From a bacterium (GTDB lineage: Bacteria; Oederibacteriota; CAKKQC01): 64,000 nucleotides of DNA. A program made the position numbers and the translations under genes. Below are positions 55,527 through 64,000 of this stretch, piece after piece (the first letter of the stretch is position 1; each line of letters opens with the position of its first letter). The DNA lies in NCBI GenBank assembly GCA_919901855.1, contig CAKKQC010000010.1:158865-222864 (forward strand), given 5' to 3'. Under the pieces are notes generated by a model. It searched no databases and was not told the origin of the DNA. It saw only the letters and a program-made list of their open reading frames with translations.

Positions 55527-57830
55527 ATGGACCAAGCCACGCAGAACCGCATCGTTTCGTTTGTATGGGGCATCGCTGATGATGTCCTGCGGGACCTCTT
55601 CAAGCGCGGCAAGTACCCCGACGTCATCCTGCCAATGTGCGTGTTGCGGCGCTTCGACGCGGTCCTGGAGCGGACCAAGGACGCCGTCCTCAAGGCCAAG
55701 GCCATGCTGGACAAGGCGAAGATCACGGAGCAACACGCGGCCCTTTGCGATGCCGCCAAGCAGTCTTTCTACAACACGTCGAAGTTCACCTTGCGGGACC
55801 TCAGGTCTCGCGGAAGCCAACAGCAACTCCGGGCGGACTTCGAGGATTACCTGAACGGCTTCTCGCCCAACGTCCAGGACATCCTGGAGAACTTCAAGTT
55901 CAGGAATCAGCTTCAGACGCTCTCCAAGGCCGATGCCCTCGGCACCCTGATCAACAAGTTCATGGACCCTGAGATTGACCTGAGTCCGACGGCCATCGAC
56001 AACCACGCGATGGGCACAATCTTCGAGGAACTGGTCAGGCGCTTCAACGAGGAGAATAACGAGGAAGCCGGCGAGCACTGGACGCCCCGCGACGCCGTGC
56101 GCCTGATGGCGAACCTGGTCTTCATGCCCGTTGCCGGCCAGTTCAAGTCCGGTTCCTACCTGCTCTACGACTGCGCATGCGGAACGGGCGGCATGCTCAC
56201 AGTCGCTGAGGAGACTCTCCAGGAGATCGCCACCAAGCGGAAGCTCAAGATCAGGACCCATCTCTACGGGCAGGAGATCAACCCCGAAACATACGCCGTC
56301 TGCAAGGCGGACATGTTGCTCAAGGGGGAGGGCGACAACGCGAACCATATCGTCGGGGGAGCCGAATGGTCCACGCTCTCGCACGACGCGTATCCGGCCC
56401 GGGAGTTCGACTTCATGCTGTCGAATCCCCCCTACGGTAAGAGCTGGAAGAAGGACCTGGAGACCATGGGCGGGAAGGATGACATGCGCGACCCTCGCTT
56501 CACGGTCATGCACAAGGACAAGGAACTGTCGCTGGTAACCCGCACCAGCGACGGACAGATGCTCTTCCTCGCCAACATGGCCGCGAAGATGAACAGCAAA
56601 TCGGCGCTGGGCAGCCGAATCGCCGAGGTTCACAATGGTTCATCGCTCTTCACCGGTGATGCCGGCCAGGGTGAGAGCAACATTCGACGGTGGCTGATCG
56701 AGAACGACTGGCTCGAGGCCATCGTTGCACTGCCGCTCAACCTCTTCTACAACACCGGCATCGCCACCTACGTCTGGGTGCTGTCCAACAGGAAGCCCGC
56801 GCACCGCAAGGGCCGTGTTCAGCTCATCGACGCGAGCCAGTGGTTCAAGCCACTGCGCAAGAACCTCGGCAAAAAGAACTGCGAGCTCTCGCCTGAGGAC
56901 ATTGAGCGCATCAGCCGCACCTTCCTCGAGTTCAAGGAGACCCCGGAGTCCAAGATTTTCCCCAACGCCGCCTTTGGCTACTGGAAGGTCGCGGTCGAGC
57001 GACCGCTCCGTCTGCACAGCCAGCTTACGCTCAAGGTCATCGAGACGCTACGCTTCAACTCGGGCGACGAGGACATTCGCGCCTCGCTCTACGAGGAGTT
57101 TGGCGACAACCTCCTCACCAAGTTCGCCAAGATATCATCCAAGCTGGAGAAGCTTCTGGCTGTCTGGGGCAATGACGAGGACGAAGGTGACGACGAGGAA
57201 GGCGGTGGTACGAAGAAGGGCCTGTCCGAAAAGAAGCGCAAGAAGCTCCTGGATCCCAAGACCTGGGAGCGGGACGGGCGCCTGGTTGAAGTGGCCACGA
57301 AGCTGCGGGCGGCGCTGGGCGACACGCTCTTCGAGGACCACAACCTCTTCCGCGACCGCGTGGACGGCGCGCTCGAGAAGGCCGACATCAGGCTCGCGGC
57401 CGCCGACTTGAAGCAGATCCTCAGGGCCGTGAGCTGGCGCGTCGAGACCGCTGCGCCAGTCATCGCCACGGTGTACAAGCCCGGCAAGGCGAAAGCCGAC
57501 CCGCTTCGCGGCCTCTTCGAGGCGACCGTGGACGGCAAGCCCGCGGTCGTCGAGTACGAGCCCGACTCCGACCTGCGCGACACAGAGCAGGTGCCCCTCC
57601 TCGAGGACGGGGGCATCGAGGCCTTCATCCGCCGCGAGGTGCTGCCCTACACGCCCGATGCGTGGATCAAGGAAGACGCTACCAGGATCGGCTACGAGGT
57701 GAGCTTCACGCGGCACTTCTACAAGCCTCAGCCGCTGCGCACGCTGGAGGAGATCAGCGCCGACATCCTCGTCATCGAGAAGGAAGCCGAGGGTCTGCTG
57801 GATGGCCTGCTGAAGGCTGGTGGCAAGTGA
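55527..57830 (+). CDS. hsdM: Type I restriction-modification system DNA methyltransferase
   Basis: The ATG at 55527 gives the usual HsdM beginning (MDQATQNRIVSFVWGIADDV); the frame upstream runs through the inverted repeat and is unlikely to be translated. In 767 residues it has the helical N-terminal domain, the AdoMet motif DCACGTGG near residue 214, and the catalytic NPPYGKSW near residue 300, typical of adenine-N6 methylases. The C-terminal 250 residues are charged and longer than in EcoKI-type HsdM. It methylates the sequence chosen by HsdS. The stop overlaps a short remnant frame and hsdS follows within 79 bases. Confidence 0.94.
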   Translation: MDQATQNRIVSFVWGIADDVLRDLFKRGKYPDVILPMCVLRRFDAVLERTKDAVLKAKAMLDKAKITEQHAALCDAAKQSFYNTSKFTLRDLRSRGSQQQLRADFEDYLNGFSPNVQDILENFKFRNQLQTLSKADALGTLINKFMDPEIDLSPTAIDNHAMGTIFEELVRRFNEENNEEAGEHWTPRDAVRLMANLVFMPVAGQFKSGSYLLYDCACGTGGMLTVAEETLQEIATKRKLKIRTHLYGQEINPETYAVCKADMLLKGEGDNANHIVGGAEWSTLSHDAYPAREFDFMLSNPPYGKSWKKDLETMGGKDDMRDPRFTVMHKDKELSLVTRTSDGQMLFLANMAAKMNSKSALGSRIAEVHNGSSLFTGDAGQGESNIRRWLIENDWLEAIVALPLNLFYNTGIATYVWVLSNRKPAHRKGRVQLIDASQWFKPLRKNLGKKNCELSPEDIERISRTFLEFKETPESKIFPNAAFGYWKVAVERPLRLHSQLTLKVIETLRFNSGDEDIRASLYEEFGDNLLTKFAKISSKLEKLLAVWGNDEDEGDDEEGGGTKKGLSEKKRKKLLDPKTWERDGRLVEVATKLRAALGDTLFEDHNLFRDRVDGALEKADIRLAAADLKQILRAVSWRVETAAPVIATVYKPGKAKADPLRGLFEATVDGKPAVVEYEPDSDLRDTEQVPLLEDGGIEAFIRREVLPYTPDAWIKEDATRIGYEVSFTRHFYKPQPLRTLEEISADILVIEKEAEGLLDGLLKAGGK

Positions 57831-57919
57831 AAGCCACCGAAGCCAAACTGCTGAGTTTCCTCCAGTACGCTAATCCTACGAGCGCGACATGGGCGACGGA
57901 GGTGAGGCGTGATCGCTGA
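57827..57919 (+). pseudogene. N-terminal remnant of a DUF262/GmrSD-type gene
   Basis: A GTG overlapping the hsdM stop opens a 30-codon frame that begins KATEAKLLSFLQYAN. This closely matches the start of DUF262 (GmrSD_N) proteins, which continue with a QF-V/I-IP-x-YQR motif. Here the match ends abruptly and the frame stops eleven bases inside hsdS. I read it as what is left after deletion of a DUF262 gene that in other type I loci sits between hsdM and hsdS. Confidence 0.55.
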
Positions 57920-59327
57920 CCTCAAGCCGTACGCAGAATACATGGAGTCGGGGCTGCCGTGGCTCGGACAAGTGCCGGAGCATTGGGAGATGCGACCCGC
58001 GTTTGGTGCCTATGTGCCGAACCACGAGCGCAACCAAGGCATGAAAGAGAAGACCGTTCTTTCGCTCAGCTTCGGGCGCATTGTCATCAAGTCGGCGGAT
58101 AAGCTGCATGGCCTTGTCCCCGAGTCATTCGAGACCTACCAAGTCGTCAATCCGGGCGACATTGTCCTTCGGACTACGGATCTCCAGAACGATCACAGGA
58201 GCTTGCGTGTGGGGATGGTGCGAGACCGCGGAATCATCACCTCTGCCTACCTAGCTTTGCGAGCGAATGCAGGAGTTGGACCGGACTTCGGATTCCAGTT
58301 CCTCAATGTCTGGGACACCAGCAAGGCCATTTATGGCTACGGGTCCGGCCTACGCCAGAACCTGGACTTCTCGCACTTCAAGAGAATGCCTGTCGCAGTC
58401 CCCCCGCCTGCTGAGCAGGCGGCGATTGTGCGGTTTCTGGACTGGGCAAACGGGCGGCTGGAGCGTGCAATCCAGGCGAAACGGAAGGTGATCGCGCTTC
58501 TCAACGAGCAGAAGCAGGCTATCATCCACCGGGCCGTCACCCGCGGCCTCGACCCTTCCGTTCCCCTCAAACCCTTCGGCATCCCCTGGCTTGGGGAGGT
58601 CCCAGCGCGTTGGGAGGTGCGGCCCTTGAAGGCCGTGTGTGAGATACAGTCGGGCATCACTCTCGGAAAGGACTACTCCGGACAACCTACTCAAGAGTAT
58701 CCATATCTCCGGGTCGCAAACGTTCAGGCTGGTCACGCCCATCTCGCAGTTGTCAAGACCATTCGCGTCACGAAGGCGGAGGCCCTACGCTGCACGCTGC
58801 ATGCCGGCGATGTCCTAATGACCGAAGGCGGCGATCCTGATAAGCTTGGGCGTGGCTGCGTATGGAATGCCCAAGTCGCTCCTTGCTTACATCAAAATCA
58901 CGTCTTTGCCGTTCGCCCCGATCAGTCGAAGCTTCTTCCGGATTACCTCTCCGCACTTATGGGGACGCGATACGCCAGGGCCTATTTCGAATCTACGGCC
59001 AAGCAGACCACTAATCTCGCGGCAACCAACAGGACGAAGATCGGACAGTTCCAGGTGCTGCTGCCGACGGTCGATGAGCAACAGAGAATACTTTCAGCCC
59101 TCAGTTACGAGACCGGCCCCGTGATTGCCGCCATCTCCCGCCTCGAACGCGAGATCGAACTCCTTCGCGAATACCGAATCCGTCTCGTCGCCGATGTCGT
59201 GACCGGCAAGCTCGATGTGAGAGAGGCGGCGTCGCGGTTGCCCGTCGAGGCGCCGCCTGACTCGGTCGAGGACGACACTGCCCAGAACGACGATCTTGAG
59301 GACGCTGGCGAGGAGGCCGCCGCATGA
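57909..59327 (+). CDS. hsdS: Type I restriction-modification specificity subunit
   Basis: The 472-residue protein has two target-recognition domains, each introduced by a similar phrase (SGLPWLGQVPEHWEMRP near residue 15 and FGIPWLGEVPARWEVRP near residue 224). Each is followed by a conserved helical region (PPAEQAAIVRFLDWANGRLE and VDEQQRILSAL). This two-TRD layout recognises a bipartite DNA target. The acidic C-terminal tail is not part of the usual fold. It starts at a GTG within the DUF262-like remnant and overlaps hsdR by four bases. Confidence 0.94.
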   Translation: MIADLKPYAEYMESGLPWLGQVPEHWEMRPAFGAYVPNHERNQGMKEKTVLSLSFGRIVIKSADKLHGLVPESFETYQVVNPGDIVLRTTDLQNDHRSLRVGMVRDRGIITSAYLALRANAGVGPDFGFQFLNVWDTSKAIYGYGSGLRQNLDFSHFKRMPVAVPPPAEQAAIVRFLDWANGRLERAIQAKRKVIALLNEQKQAIIHRAVTRGLDPSVPLKPFGIPWLGEVPARWEVRPLKAVCEIQSGITLGKDYSGQPTQEYPYLRVANVQAGHAHLAVVKTIRVTKAEALRCTLHAGDVLMTEGGDPDKLGRGCVWNAQVAPCLHQNHVFAVRPDQSKLLPDYLSALMGTRYARAYFESTAKQTTNLAATNRTKIGQFQVLLPTVDEQQRILSALSYETGPVIAAISRLEREIELLREYRIRLVADVVTGKLDVREAASRLPVEAPPDSVEDDTAQNDDLEDAGEEAAA

Positions 59328-62300
59328 CCACTGACACCAGCGAGAAGGGCCTCGAGACGCTGATCATGCGCCAGATGACTGGTGAAGATGGTCTCGCAGT
59401 GTCGTCGGGATTCACGGTAGCCGAGCCCTCGCCTCCCTACGGTGGCACCGGCTATCGGGCCGGCTCTGCGAAGGACTACGACCGGGCTCAGGCTGTGGAC
59501 GTGGCGCAGTTGTTCGCATTCCTCAGGTCCAGCCAGCCCGACGCGTTCAAGAAGCTCGCCATGGCCAACGAGCAAGATCCCCAGGACATCAATCGCCTCA
59601 AGTACCTCTCCCGCCTGTCGAGTGAGATCGGGAAACGCGGGGTCATCGACGTGTTGCGGAAGGGGGTGGAGCACGGCCCGGTGCACTTCGAGCTCTTCTA
59701 TGGCACTCCTTCCCCCGGAAACGCCAAGTCCATGGAGTTGTTCGCCAAGAATCGTTTCTCGGTCACCCGGCAACTGGCTTTCAGTCTGGATGAAACTCGG
59801 CGGGCCCTGGACCTCTGCCTCTTCATCAACGGTCTGCCCATTGCGACCTTCGAGTTGAAGAACAGCCTGACCAAACAGACGGTTGAGGATGCCGTCGAGC
59901 AATACCGGCGCGACCGTGATCCACGCGAGCGGCTCTTCGGCTTCGGCCGTTGCGTTGTGCATTTGGCCGTCGACGATGTCGAGGTCCGGATGTGCACGGA
60001 ACTCAAGGGCAAGCCATCCTGGTTCCTACCCTTCAACAAGGGCTGGAACGACGGGGCCGGGAACCCGCCCAACCCCAACGGCCTCAAGACCGATTACCTC
60101 TGGAAGGTGCTCCTCACTCCCGCAGGGCTGACGGACATCCTGGAGAAGTACGCCCAGATCGTCGAGATCGAAGACCAGAAGACGGGCAGGAAGAAGCGCG
60201 TCCAGGTATTCCCGCGCTATCACCAGCTATCCGTCGTGCGACAGGCTCTCGCCCATGTGGCGGAGCACGGAGTGGGGAAGAGGTACCTGATCCAGCATTC
60301 GGCCGGGAGCGGCAAGTCCAACTCCATCGCCTGGCTGGCTCACCAGCTCATCGGCATGAAGCGCGCGGGGAAGGAGATCTTTGACTCGGTGGTCGTGGTC
60401 ACCGACCGCCGCATTCTGGACGCCCAGATTCAGAAGACCATCAAGCAGTACATGCAGGTCAGCGCCACCGTCGGCCATGCGGAGCATTCGGGCGATCTCC
60501 GCAGTTTCATCGAGGAAGGCAAGAAGATCATCATCTCCACGGTCCAGAAGTTCCCGTTCATCCTCGACGAGATCCACAGGGACGGCCAGGATCGGACCTT
60601 CGCCATCATCATCGATGAGGCCCACTCCAGCCAGGGCGGGAAGACTTCCTCGGCCGTGAGCGCGGCCCTGGCCGATGAGGGCGATCCCGAGGACAAGGTC
60701 AACGATGAACTCGAGAAACGCATCGCCGCCCGGAAGATGCTCACCAACGCCAGCTACTTTGCGTTCACGGCGACGCCCAAGCACAAGACTCTCGAGATGT
60801 TCGGCGAGCCCCTGCCGCCAGACGCCGAAGGCAAGGTGAAACACAAGCCGTTTCACAGCTACACCATGAAGCAAGCCATCAAGGAGGGCTTCATCCTCGA
60901 CGTGCTCGAGAGCTATACCCCGGTGGAGAGCTACTACAAGCTCGTGAAGACGATCGAGGGGGATCCCGAGTATGACACCAGGAAGGCGCAGAAGAAGCTG
61001 CGCCGATACGTCGAGAGCCATGACTACGCCATCCGGCTCAAGGCCGAGATCATGGTGGACCACTTCCACGAGCAGGTCATGGCCCTGAACAAGATCGGCG
61101 GACAAGCGAGGGCCATGATCGTCTGTTCCGGGATCGAGCGGGCCGTCCAGTACTTCCATGCCTTCAAGGAGTACCTGGCGGAACGAAAGAGTCCGTACAG
61201 GGCCATCGTCGCGTTCTCCGACGAGCATGAGTACAAGGGGATGAAGGTCAGCGAGTCCTCCTTGAACGGCTTCTCGAGCGGGGACATCGCGGACAAGATC
61301 CAGCAGGATCCCTATCGGTTCCTGATTTGCGCGGACAAGTTCCAGACCGGCTACGACGAGCCGCTACTCCACACGATGTACGTGGACAAGATCCTCTCCG
61401 GCGTGAAGGCCGTCCAGACCCTCTCGCGCCTGAACCGCGCGCATCCGCAGAAGCACGACGTATTCGTCCTGGATTTCATGAACAGGGCGGACACCATCAT
61501 CGAGGCGTTTGCCGACTACTACCGCACGACCGTCCTGAGCGAAGAGACGGACCCCAACAAACTGCACGACCTGAAGGCCGCCCTGGACGGTGCGCAGGTC
61601 TACACAGCCGAACAAGTGGAAGCCCTCGTATCCCTCTACCTGACCGGCGCGGATCGCGACAAGCTCGATCCGATCCTGGATGCCTGCGTCGCGATCTACA
61701 GGGAGAAACTCGACGAGACCGGGCAGGTCGAGTTCAAGGGCAAGGCCAAGGCGTTCACCCGCACCTACAACTTCCTCGCCTCGGTCCTGCCGTACGCGAA
61801 TCGGGACTGGGAGAAGCTTTCCATCTTCCTGACCTTCCTGGTCCCGAAGCTCCCTGCACCCAAGGAAGAGGACCTCGCCAGGGGCATCCTCGAAGCCATC
61901 GACATGGACAGCTACCGGGCCGAGAAGAAGGCCACGCTGAAGATCAGCTTGCCGGATGCCGACGCCGAGATTGACCCCGTGCCGACCAGCGGTCTGACCC
62001 GAAAGATAGAACCCGAGCTGGACCGGCTCAGCAACATCCTGAAGACCTTCAACGACCAGTTCGGGACGCTGTTCACCGACTCCGACCGGGTGGCCAAGCG
62101 CATCAAGGACGAGATCGCTCCGATGGTGGCCGCCGACCAGGGCTACCAGAACGCCCGCGCCAACACGCCCAACGCGGCCCGGATCGAGCTCGACCGTGCC
62201 CTGGGCCGCGTGATGCTCGGCCTGCTCAAGGACGACACCGAGGTCTACAAGCAGTTCTCCGAGAACGAGTCCTTCAAGCGCTTCGTCACGGACATGGTCT

Positions 62301-62347
62301 ACGATCTGACCTCGGAGGCCGGCCCAGCTACTCCAGCGCCCCAGTAG
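59324..62347 (+). CDS. hsdR: Type I restriction endonuclease subunit R
   Basis: The 1007-residue protein has an N-terminal nuclease region (FELFYGTPSPGN, FINGLPIATFELKN with the conserved E-x-K), then SF2 helicase motifs. These are HSAGSGKSNSIAWL (Walker A, about residues 323-336), DEAHSSQGG (DEAH at 431-434), FAFTATPKHKT and FQTGYDEPLLHTM. The C-terminal HsdM/HsdS-binding region is present. It looks intact. With HsdM and HsdS it makes a complete restriction system. Confidence 0.94.
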   Translation: MTTDTSEKGLETLIMRQMTGEDGLAVSSGFTVAEPSPPYGGTGYRAGSAKDYDRAQAVDVAQLFAFLRSSQPDAFKKLAMANEQDPQDINRLKYLSRLSSEIGKRGVIDVLRKGVEHGPVHFELFYGTPSPGNAKSMELFAKNRFSVTRQLAFSLDETRRALDLCLFINGLPIATFELKNSLTKQTVEDAVEQYRRDRDPRERLFGFGRCVVHLAVDDVEVRMCTELKGKPSWFLPFNKGWNDGAGNPPNPNGLKTDYLWKVLLTPAGLTDILEKYAQIVEIEDQKTGRKKRVQVFPRYHQLSVVRQALAHVAEHGVGKRYLIQHSAGSGKSNSIAWLAHQLIGMKRAGKEIFDSVVVVTDRRILDAQIQKTIKQYMQVSATVGHAEHSGDLRSFIEEGKKIIISTVQKFPFILDEIHRDGQDRTFAIIIDEAHSSQGGKTSSAVSAALADEGDPEDKVNDELEKRIAARKMLTNASYFAFTATPKHKTLEMFGEPLPPDAEGKVKHKPFHSYTMKQAIKEGFILDVLESYTPVESYYKLVKTIEGDPEYDTRKAQKKLRRYVESHDYAIRLKAEIMVDHFHEQVMALNKIGGQARAMIVCSGIERAVQYFHAFKEYLAERKSPYRAIVAFSDEHEYKGMKVSESSLNGFSSGDIADKIQQDPYRFLICADKFQTGYDEPLLHTMYVDKILSGVKAVQTLSRLNRAHPQKHDVFVLDFMNRADTIIEAFADYYRTTVLSEETDPNKLHDLKAALDGAQVYTAEQVEALVSLYLTGADRDKLDPILDACVAIYREKLDETGQVEFKGKAKAFTRTYNFLASVLPYANRDWEKLSIFLTFLVPKLPAPKEEDLARGILEAIDMDSYRAEKKATLKISLPDADAEIDPVPTSGLTRKIEPELDRLSNILKTFNDQFGTLFTDSDRVAKRIKDEIAPMVAADQGYQNARANTPNAARIELDRALGRVMLGLLKDDTEVYKQFSENESFKRFVTDMVYDLTSEAGPATPAPQ

Positions 62348-62389
62348 CTTCCGACATGTCTTCAAGGGTGGGGGACCGGTAGGGCTTGT

Positions 62390-62405
62390 GGCGGCCCCTG
62401 CCGCC
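62390..62405 (+). terminator. Weak terminator-like hairpin after hsdR
   Basis: GGCGGC pairs with GCCGCC around CCCT, 42 nt after the stop, followed by TATCTT. The stem is short and the T run poor. The rest of the 226-nt gap to the next small gene shows nothing else I recognise. Confidence 0.4.
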
Positions 62406-62573
62406 TATCTTGGCCCTCATGCTCGCCGACGGGCTTGCGGGCTTTCGTCGTGCCCACACCATGGCAAAGTGATCGTAGGCGGTCCTCGCATCGCGTGAGT
62501 TCGTGCTAGATTGGACTGCGGATCAATGGAATCGTCAAGGCAGATGGGCGCGGTCGCCTAAGGAGACGTTCCG

Positions 62574-62768
62574 GTGGCAACCCTTGAGTTCACGCTTTTC
62601 AGAGTGCAGGTCTTCCCGAGCAGCCAGACGAAGCTGTGGCCGGGCGATATTGGGCCTAGAGACGTGCTCAAGATGAAGCTCGCGGCCCTTCCCACTATAG
62701 AGTCCTCTAACGGGGCTACACGGCCCCCGGGGCGAAAGACTGAGTTCGGACTCGAGACCAATCACTGA
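62574..62768 (+). CDS. Small hypothetical protein
   Basis: A 64-residue frame starts at GTG after AAGGAGACGTTCCG. The product (MATLEFTLFRVQVFPSSQT...) has no signal, membrane helix or known motif. It lies directly before a better-supported small gene, with 13 bases between them, and in the same direction. It is weakly supported. Confidence 0.4.
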   Translation: MATLEFTLFRVQVFPSSQTKLWPGDIGPRDVLKMKLAALPTIESSNGATRPPGRKTEFGLETNH

Positions 62769-62781
62769 GGGGGAGGGCTGA

Positions 62782-63045
62782 ATGACTGGGATCGATTTCG
62801 AGAAGTACGACAAGCTGGATGACAGAGCCATTCTTCAGGAAGCCGACCGCTATCGCGGCTTCTCGGATTCAGAAGTGCACGGGGCGCTGCGCGAGATCCT
62901 CATCGCGTACCTGAACGCCCGGTCCACGGAGCGCCTGGTGCGTCTGACGGTGTGGATTCGGAACCTGACCTTGGCCATTGTCGGGCTTACGGTTGTCAGC
63001 GTTGTTCTGTTCTGTGTTCAGTGGGCATGCACACGGGGCAAGTAG
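62782..63045 (+). CDS. Small C-terminally anchored membrane protein
   Basis: The 87-residue product follows GGGGGAGG and an ATG. The first 50 residues are charged and predicted helical (YDKLDDRAILQEADRYRGFS), and one membrane helix follows (LTLAIVGLTVVSVVLFCVQW) with a short basic end. No family is recognised. Small membrane proteins beside SIR2-like and restriction genes can be defence accessories, but this is only positional. Confidence 0.6.
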   Translation: MTGIDFEKYDKLDDRAILQEADRYRGFSDSEVHGALREILIAYLNARSTERLVRLTVWIRNLTLAIVGLTVVSVVLFCVQWACTRGK

Positions 63046-63075
63046 CGGAGGAGGGGGCGTAGTGACATTGGCGCA

Positions 63076-63222
63076 ATGCCCAGAACTAGGAAGAACGACA
63101 CTCTTTCATCCATGCGCTTCACCATTGCCTGCCCGGAGAATTGCATGATCGAGAGAGTGTCCCGCCCTCTGGGGTTGAACTGCAGGGGGTGCTTGGCTGA
63201 GGCGGCGCGGCGTTTTCACTAG
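63076..63222 (+). CDS. Possible 48-residue protein with two CxxC-like pairs
   Basis: The frame fills most of the gap before the SIR2-like gene and its stop overlaps that gene's ribosome site. It encodes CPENC and CRGC, a zinc-ribbon-like pattern. There is no good ribosome site near its ATG, and part of it coincides with an imperfect inverted repeat (around 63080-63115 and 63145-63175), so it may be non-coding. Confidence 0.25.
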   Translation: MPRTRKNDTLSSMRFTIACPENCMIERVSRPLGLNCRGCLAEAARRFH

Positions 63223-63237
63223 GAGGAGGTTTCGCAC

Positions 63238-63954
63238 ATGGCGAGGTTGATGAGCATTGAAAAGGACCGTGCAACCTTGGTGGAGGGGCTCCGTAGGGCA
63301 GTGCAGTCAGCGCACCTAAACTGCGTCATCGGCTCCGGTTGTTCCCGCCCTGCCTTGGAGCCTTTGGGGAACATTGAGGCTGCGGTGCGTTCCCTGCGGT
63401 CGTCTGGTGAACACGAGAAGGCGCAGCGCCAGTTATTCTCATTCATCGAGCCATTTCTCGACGTGACCGTGCGCATGCTCGCTGGCAAGGACAAGTCGAT
63501 CGACACGACCTTGGCTTCCTACAAGGCGTTCTTGACCGTTCTCTCGGGCATCATGTTTGAGAGGAAGAGCAGCATTCTCCCCAAGCAAGCCTCCATCTTC
63601 TCTACCAACTACGACTTGTTTGTGGAGCGGGCGTCCGAAGAGGTCAATACCATCGCAAGGCTCAATGATGGCTTCATGAGGCTTCCGAGGTTGTCAGGGG
63701 GATTCGAGTTCAGCACGTCGGAGTTCTTCAATGCGGCAGAGAACGATGGGAATATCTACAACTACAAGGTGCGTATCCCCTCGTTGAACCTGATCAAGCT
63801 CCACGGTTCTCTCAGCTGGGAGGTGAGCGGCGAGAAGATCATCTTCAGCACGGGCAGGTTCCCCGCGTTGCTCGAAGATTGGAGAGCGGTCCATGCACGG
63901 GGAGATCCGAAGGAGATTGCCGACTTCTCGGAACGCTTGGCGATCGTGTGGTGA
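63238..63954 (+). CDS. SIR2-like NAD-binding domain protein, probably shortened
   Basis: The ATG follows AGGAGGAGG. The 238-residue product has NCVIGSGCSRPAL (NAD-binding Gly-rich motif), SIFSTNYDLFVERA and LNLIKLHGSLSW with the catalytic-type histidine, matching SIR2-like proteins of antiphage systems that degrade NAD. The frame stops after ERLAIVW, close to where relatives usually continue with NPxK and an effector-specific domain. I found no frameshift in the remaining 46 bases that restores one, so it may be a natural short form or a truncated gene. Confidence 0.78.
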   Translation: MARLMSIEKDRATLVEGLRRAVQSAHLNCVIGSGCSRPALEPLGNIEAAVRSLRSSGEHEKAQRQLFSFIEPFLDVTVRMLAGKDKSIDTTLASYKAFLTVLSGIMFERKSSILPKQASIFSTNYDLFVERASEEVNTIARLNDGFMRLPRLSGGFEFSTSEFFNAAENDGNIYNYKVRIPSLNLIKLHGSLSWEVSGEKIIFSTGRFPALLEDWRAVHARGDPKEIADFSERLAIVW

Positions 63955-64000
63955 TCACGAAATCATTTCCGGTCTGAGGGCCTGAAGGACCTCTCCGCCT

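Noticed and set aside
1..64000. CRISPR arrays, rRNA and tRNA genes
   Set aside because: I saw no regularly spaced repeats and no rRNA or tRNA sequences on either strand.

Overview
This is about 64 kb of very GC-rich bacterial DNA with tightly packed, mostly plus-strand operons. The genes point to a diderm, anaerobic or facultatively anaerobic respirer with an unusually large c-type cytochrome complement. The sequence shows eight multihaem proteins or fusions (4 to 19 CXXCH motifs each), outer-membrane barrels, a PorV-type protein and a secreted protein with a FlgD/type IX-like C-terminal domain. That mixture is typical of uncultivated high-GC lineages such as Elusimicrobiota, Eisenbacteria or related groups. 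No rRNA or other phylogenetic marker is present, so the phylum is left open.

Layout. 1-3945: the end of a molybdopterin-oxidoreductase operon (catalytic subunit cut by the window edge, four-cluster Fe-S subunit, NrfD anchor). 4325-10345: a secreted Ig-like protein, a PorV-like protein, a decahaem MtrA/PioA-type cytochrome and an MtrB/PioB-type barrel, closed by a strong terminator; this is a predicted trans-outer-membrane electron conduit. 10544-21335: a run of eight genes with an 11-haem c / cytochrome-b fusion, an octahaem protein, HybA- and HybB-like subunits, a 19-haem c / cytochrome-b fusion and a three-subunit fumarate reductase/succinate dehydrogenase. 21428-23793: a RuBisCO-like protein and biotin synthase. 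23747-25284 (minus): two tandem Crp/Fnr regulators. 25522-38891: more secreted multihaem cytochromes paired with NHL beta-propellers, an O-antigen-ligase/TPR protein, ResB/CcsA cytochrome c maturation, a B12-binding radical SAM enzyme and another outer-membrane barrel. 39042-49141: a complex I operon beginning with a NuoB-NuoC-NuoD fusion and lacking NuoE, F and G. 49152-53362: MoaD, MoaE, a MetF-type methylene-THF reductase with a cysteine-rich C-terminal domain, and formate-THF ligase (folate/Wood-Ljungdahl methyl branch). 53363-64000: a lower-GC accessory region with an AAA ATPase inserted at a duplicated fhs 3' end, a DUF488 protein, a complete type I restriction-modification system and a SIR2-like protein.

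How it fits together (inference). Complex I without its NADH module, the molybdoenzyme, the two c/b fusions, the HybAB-type module and fumarate reductase all meet at the quinone pool. The periplasmic and outer-membrane multihaem proteins could carry electrons between that pool and the outside. Palindromic TGA-N6-TCA sites, the core of Crp/Fnr-family operators, lie upstream of five of these electron-transfer units and of one of the two Crp/Fnr genes, suggesting one regulon.
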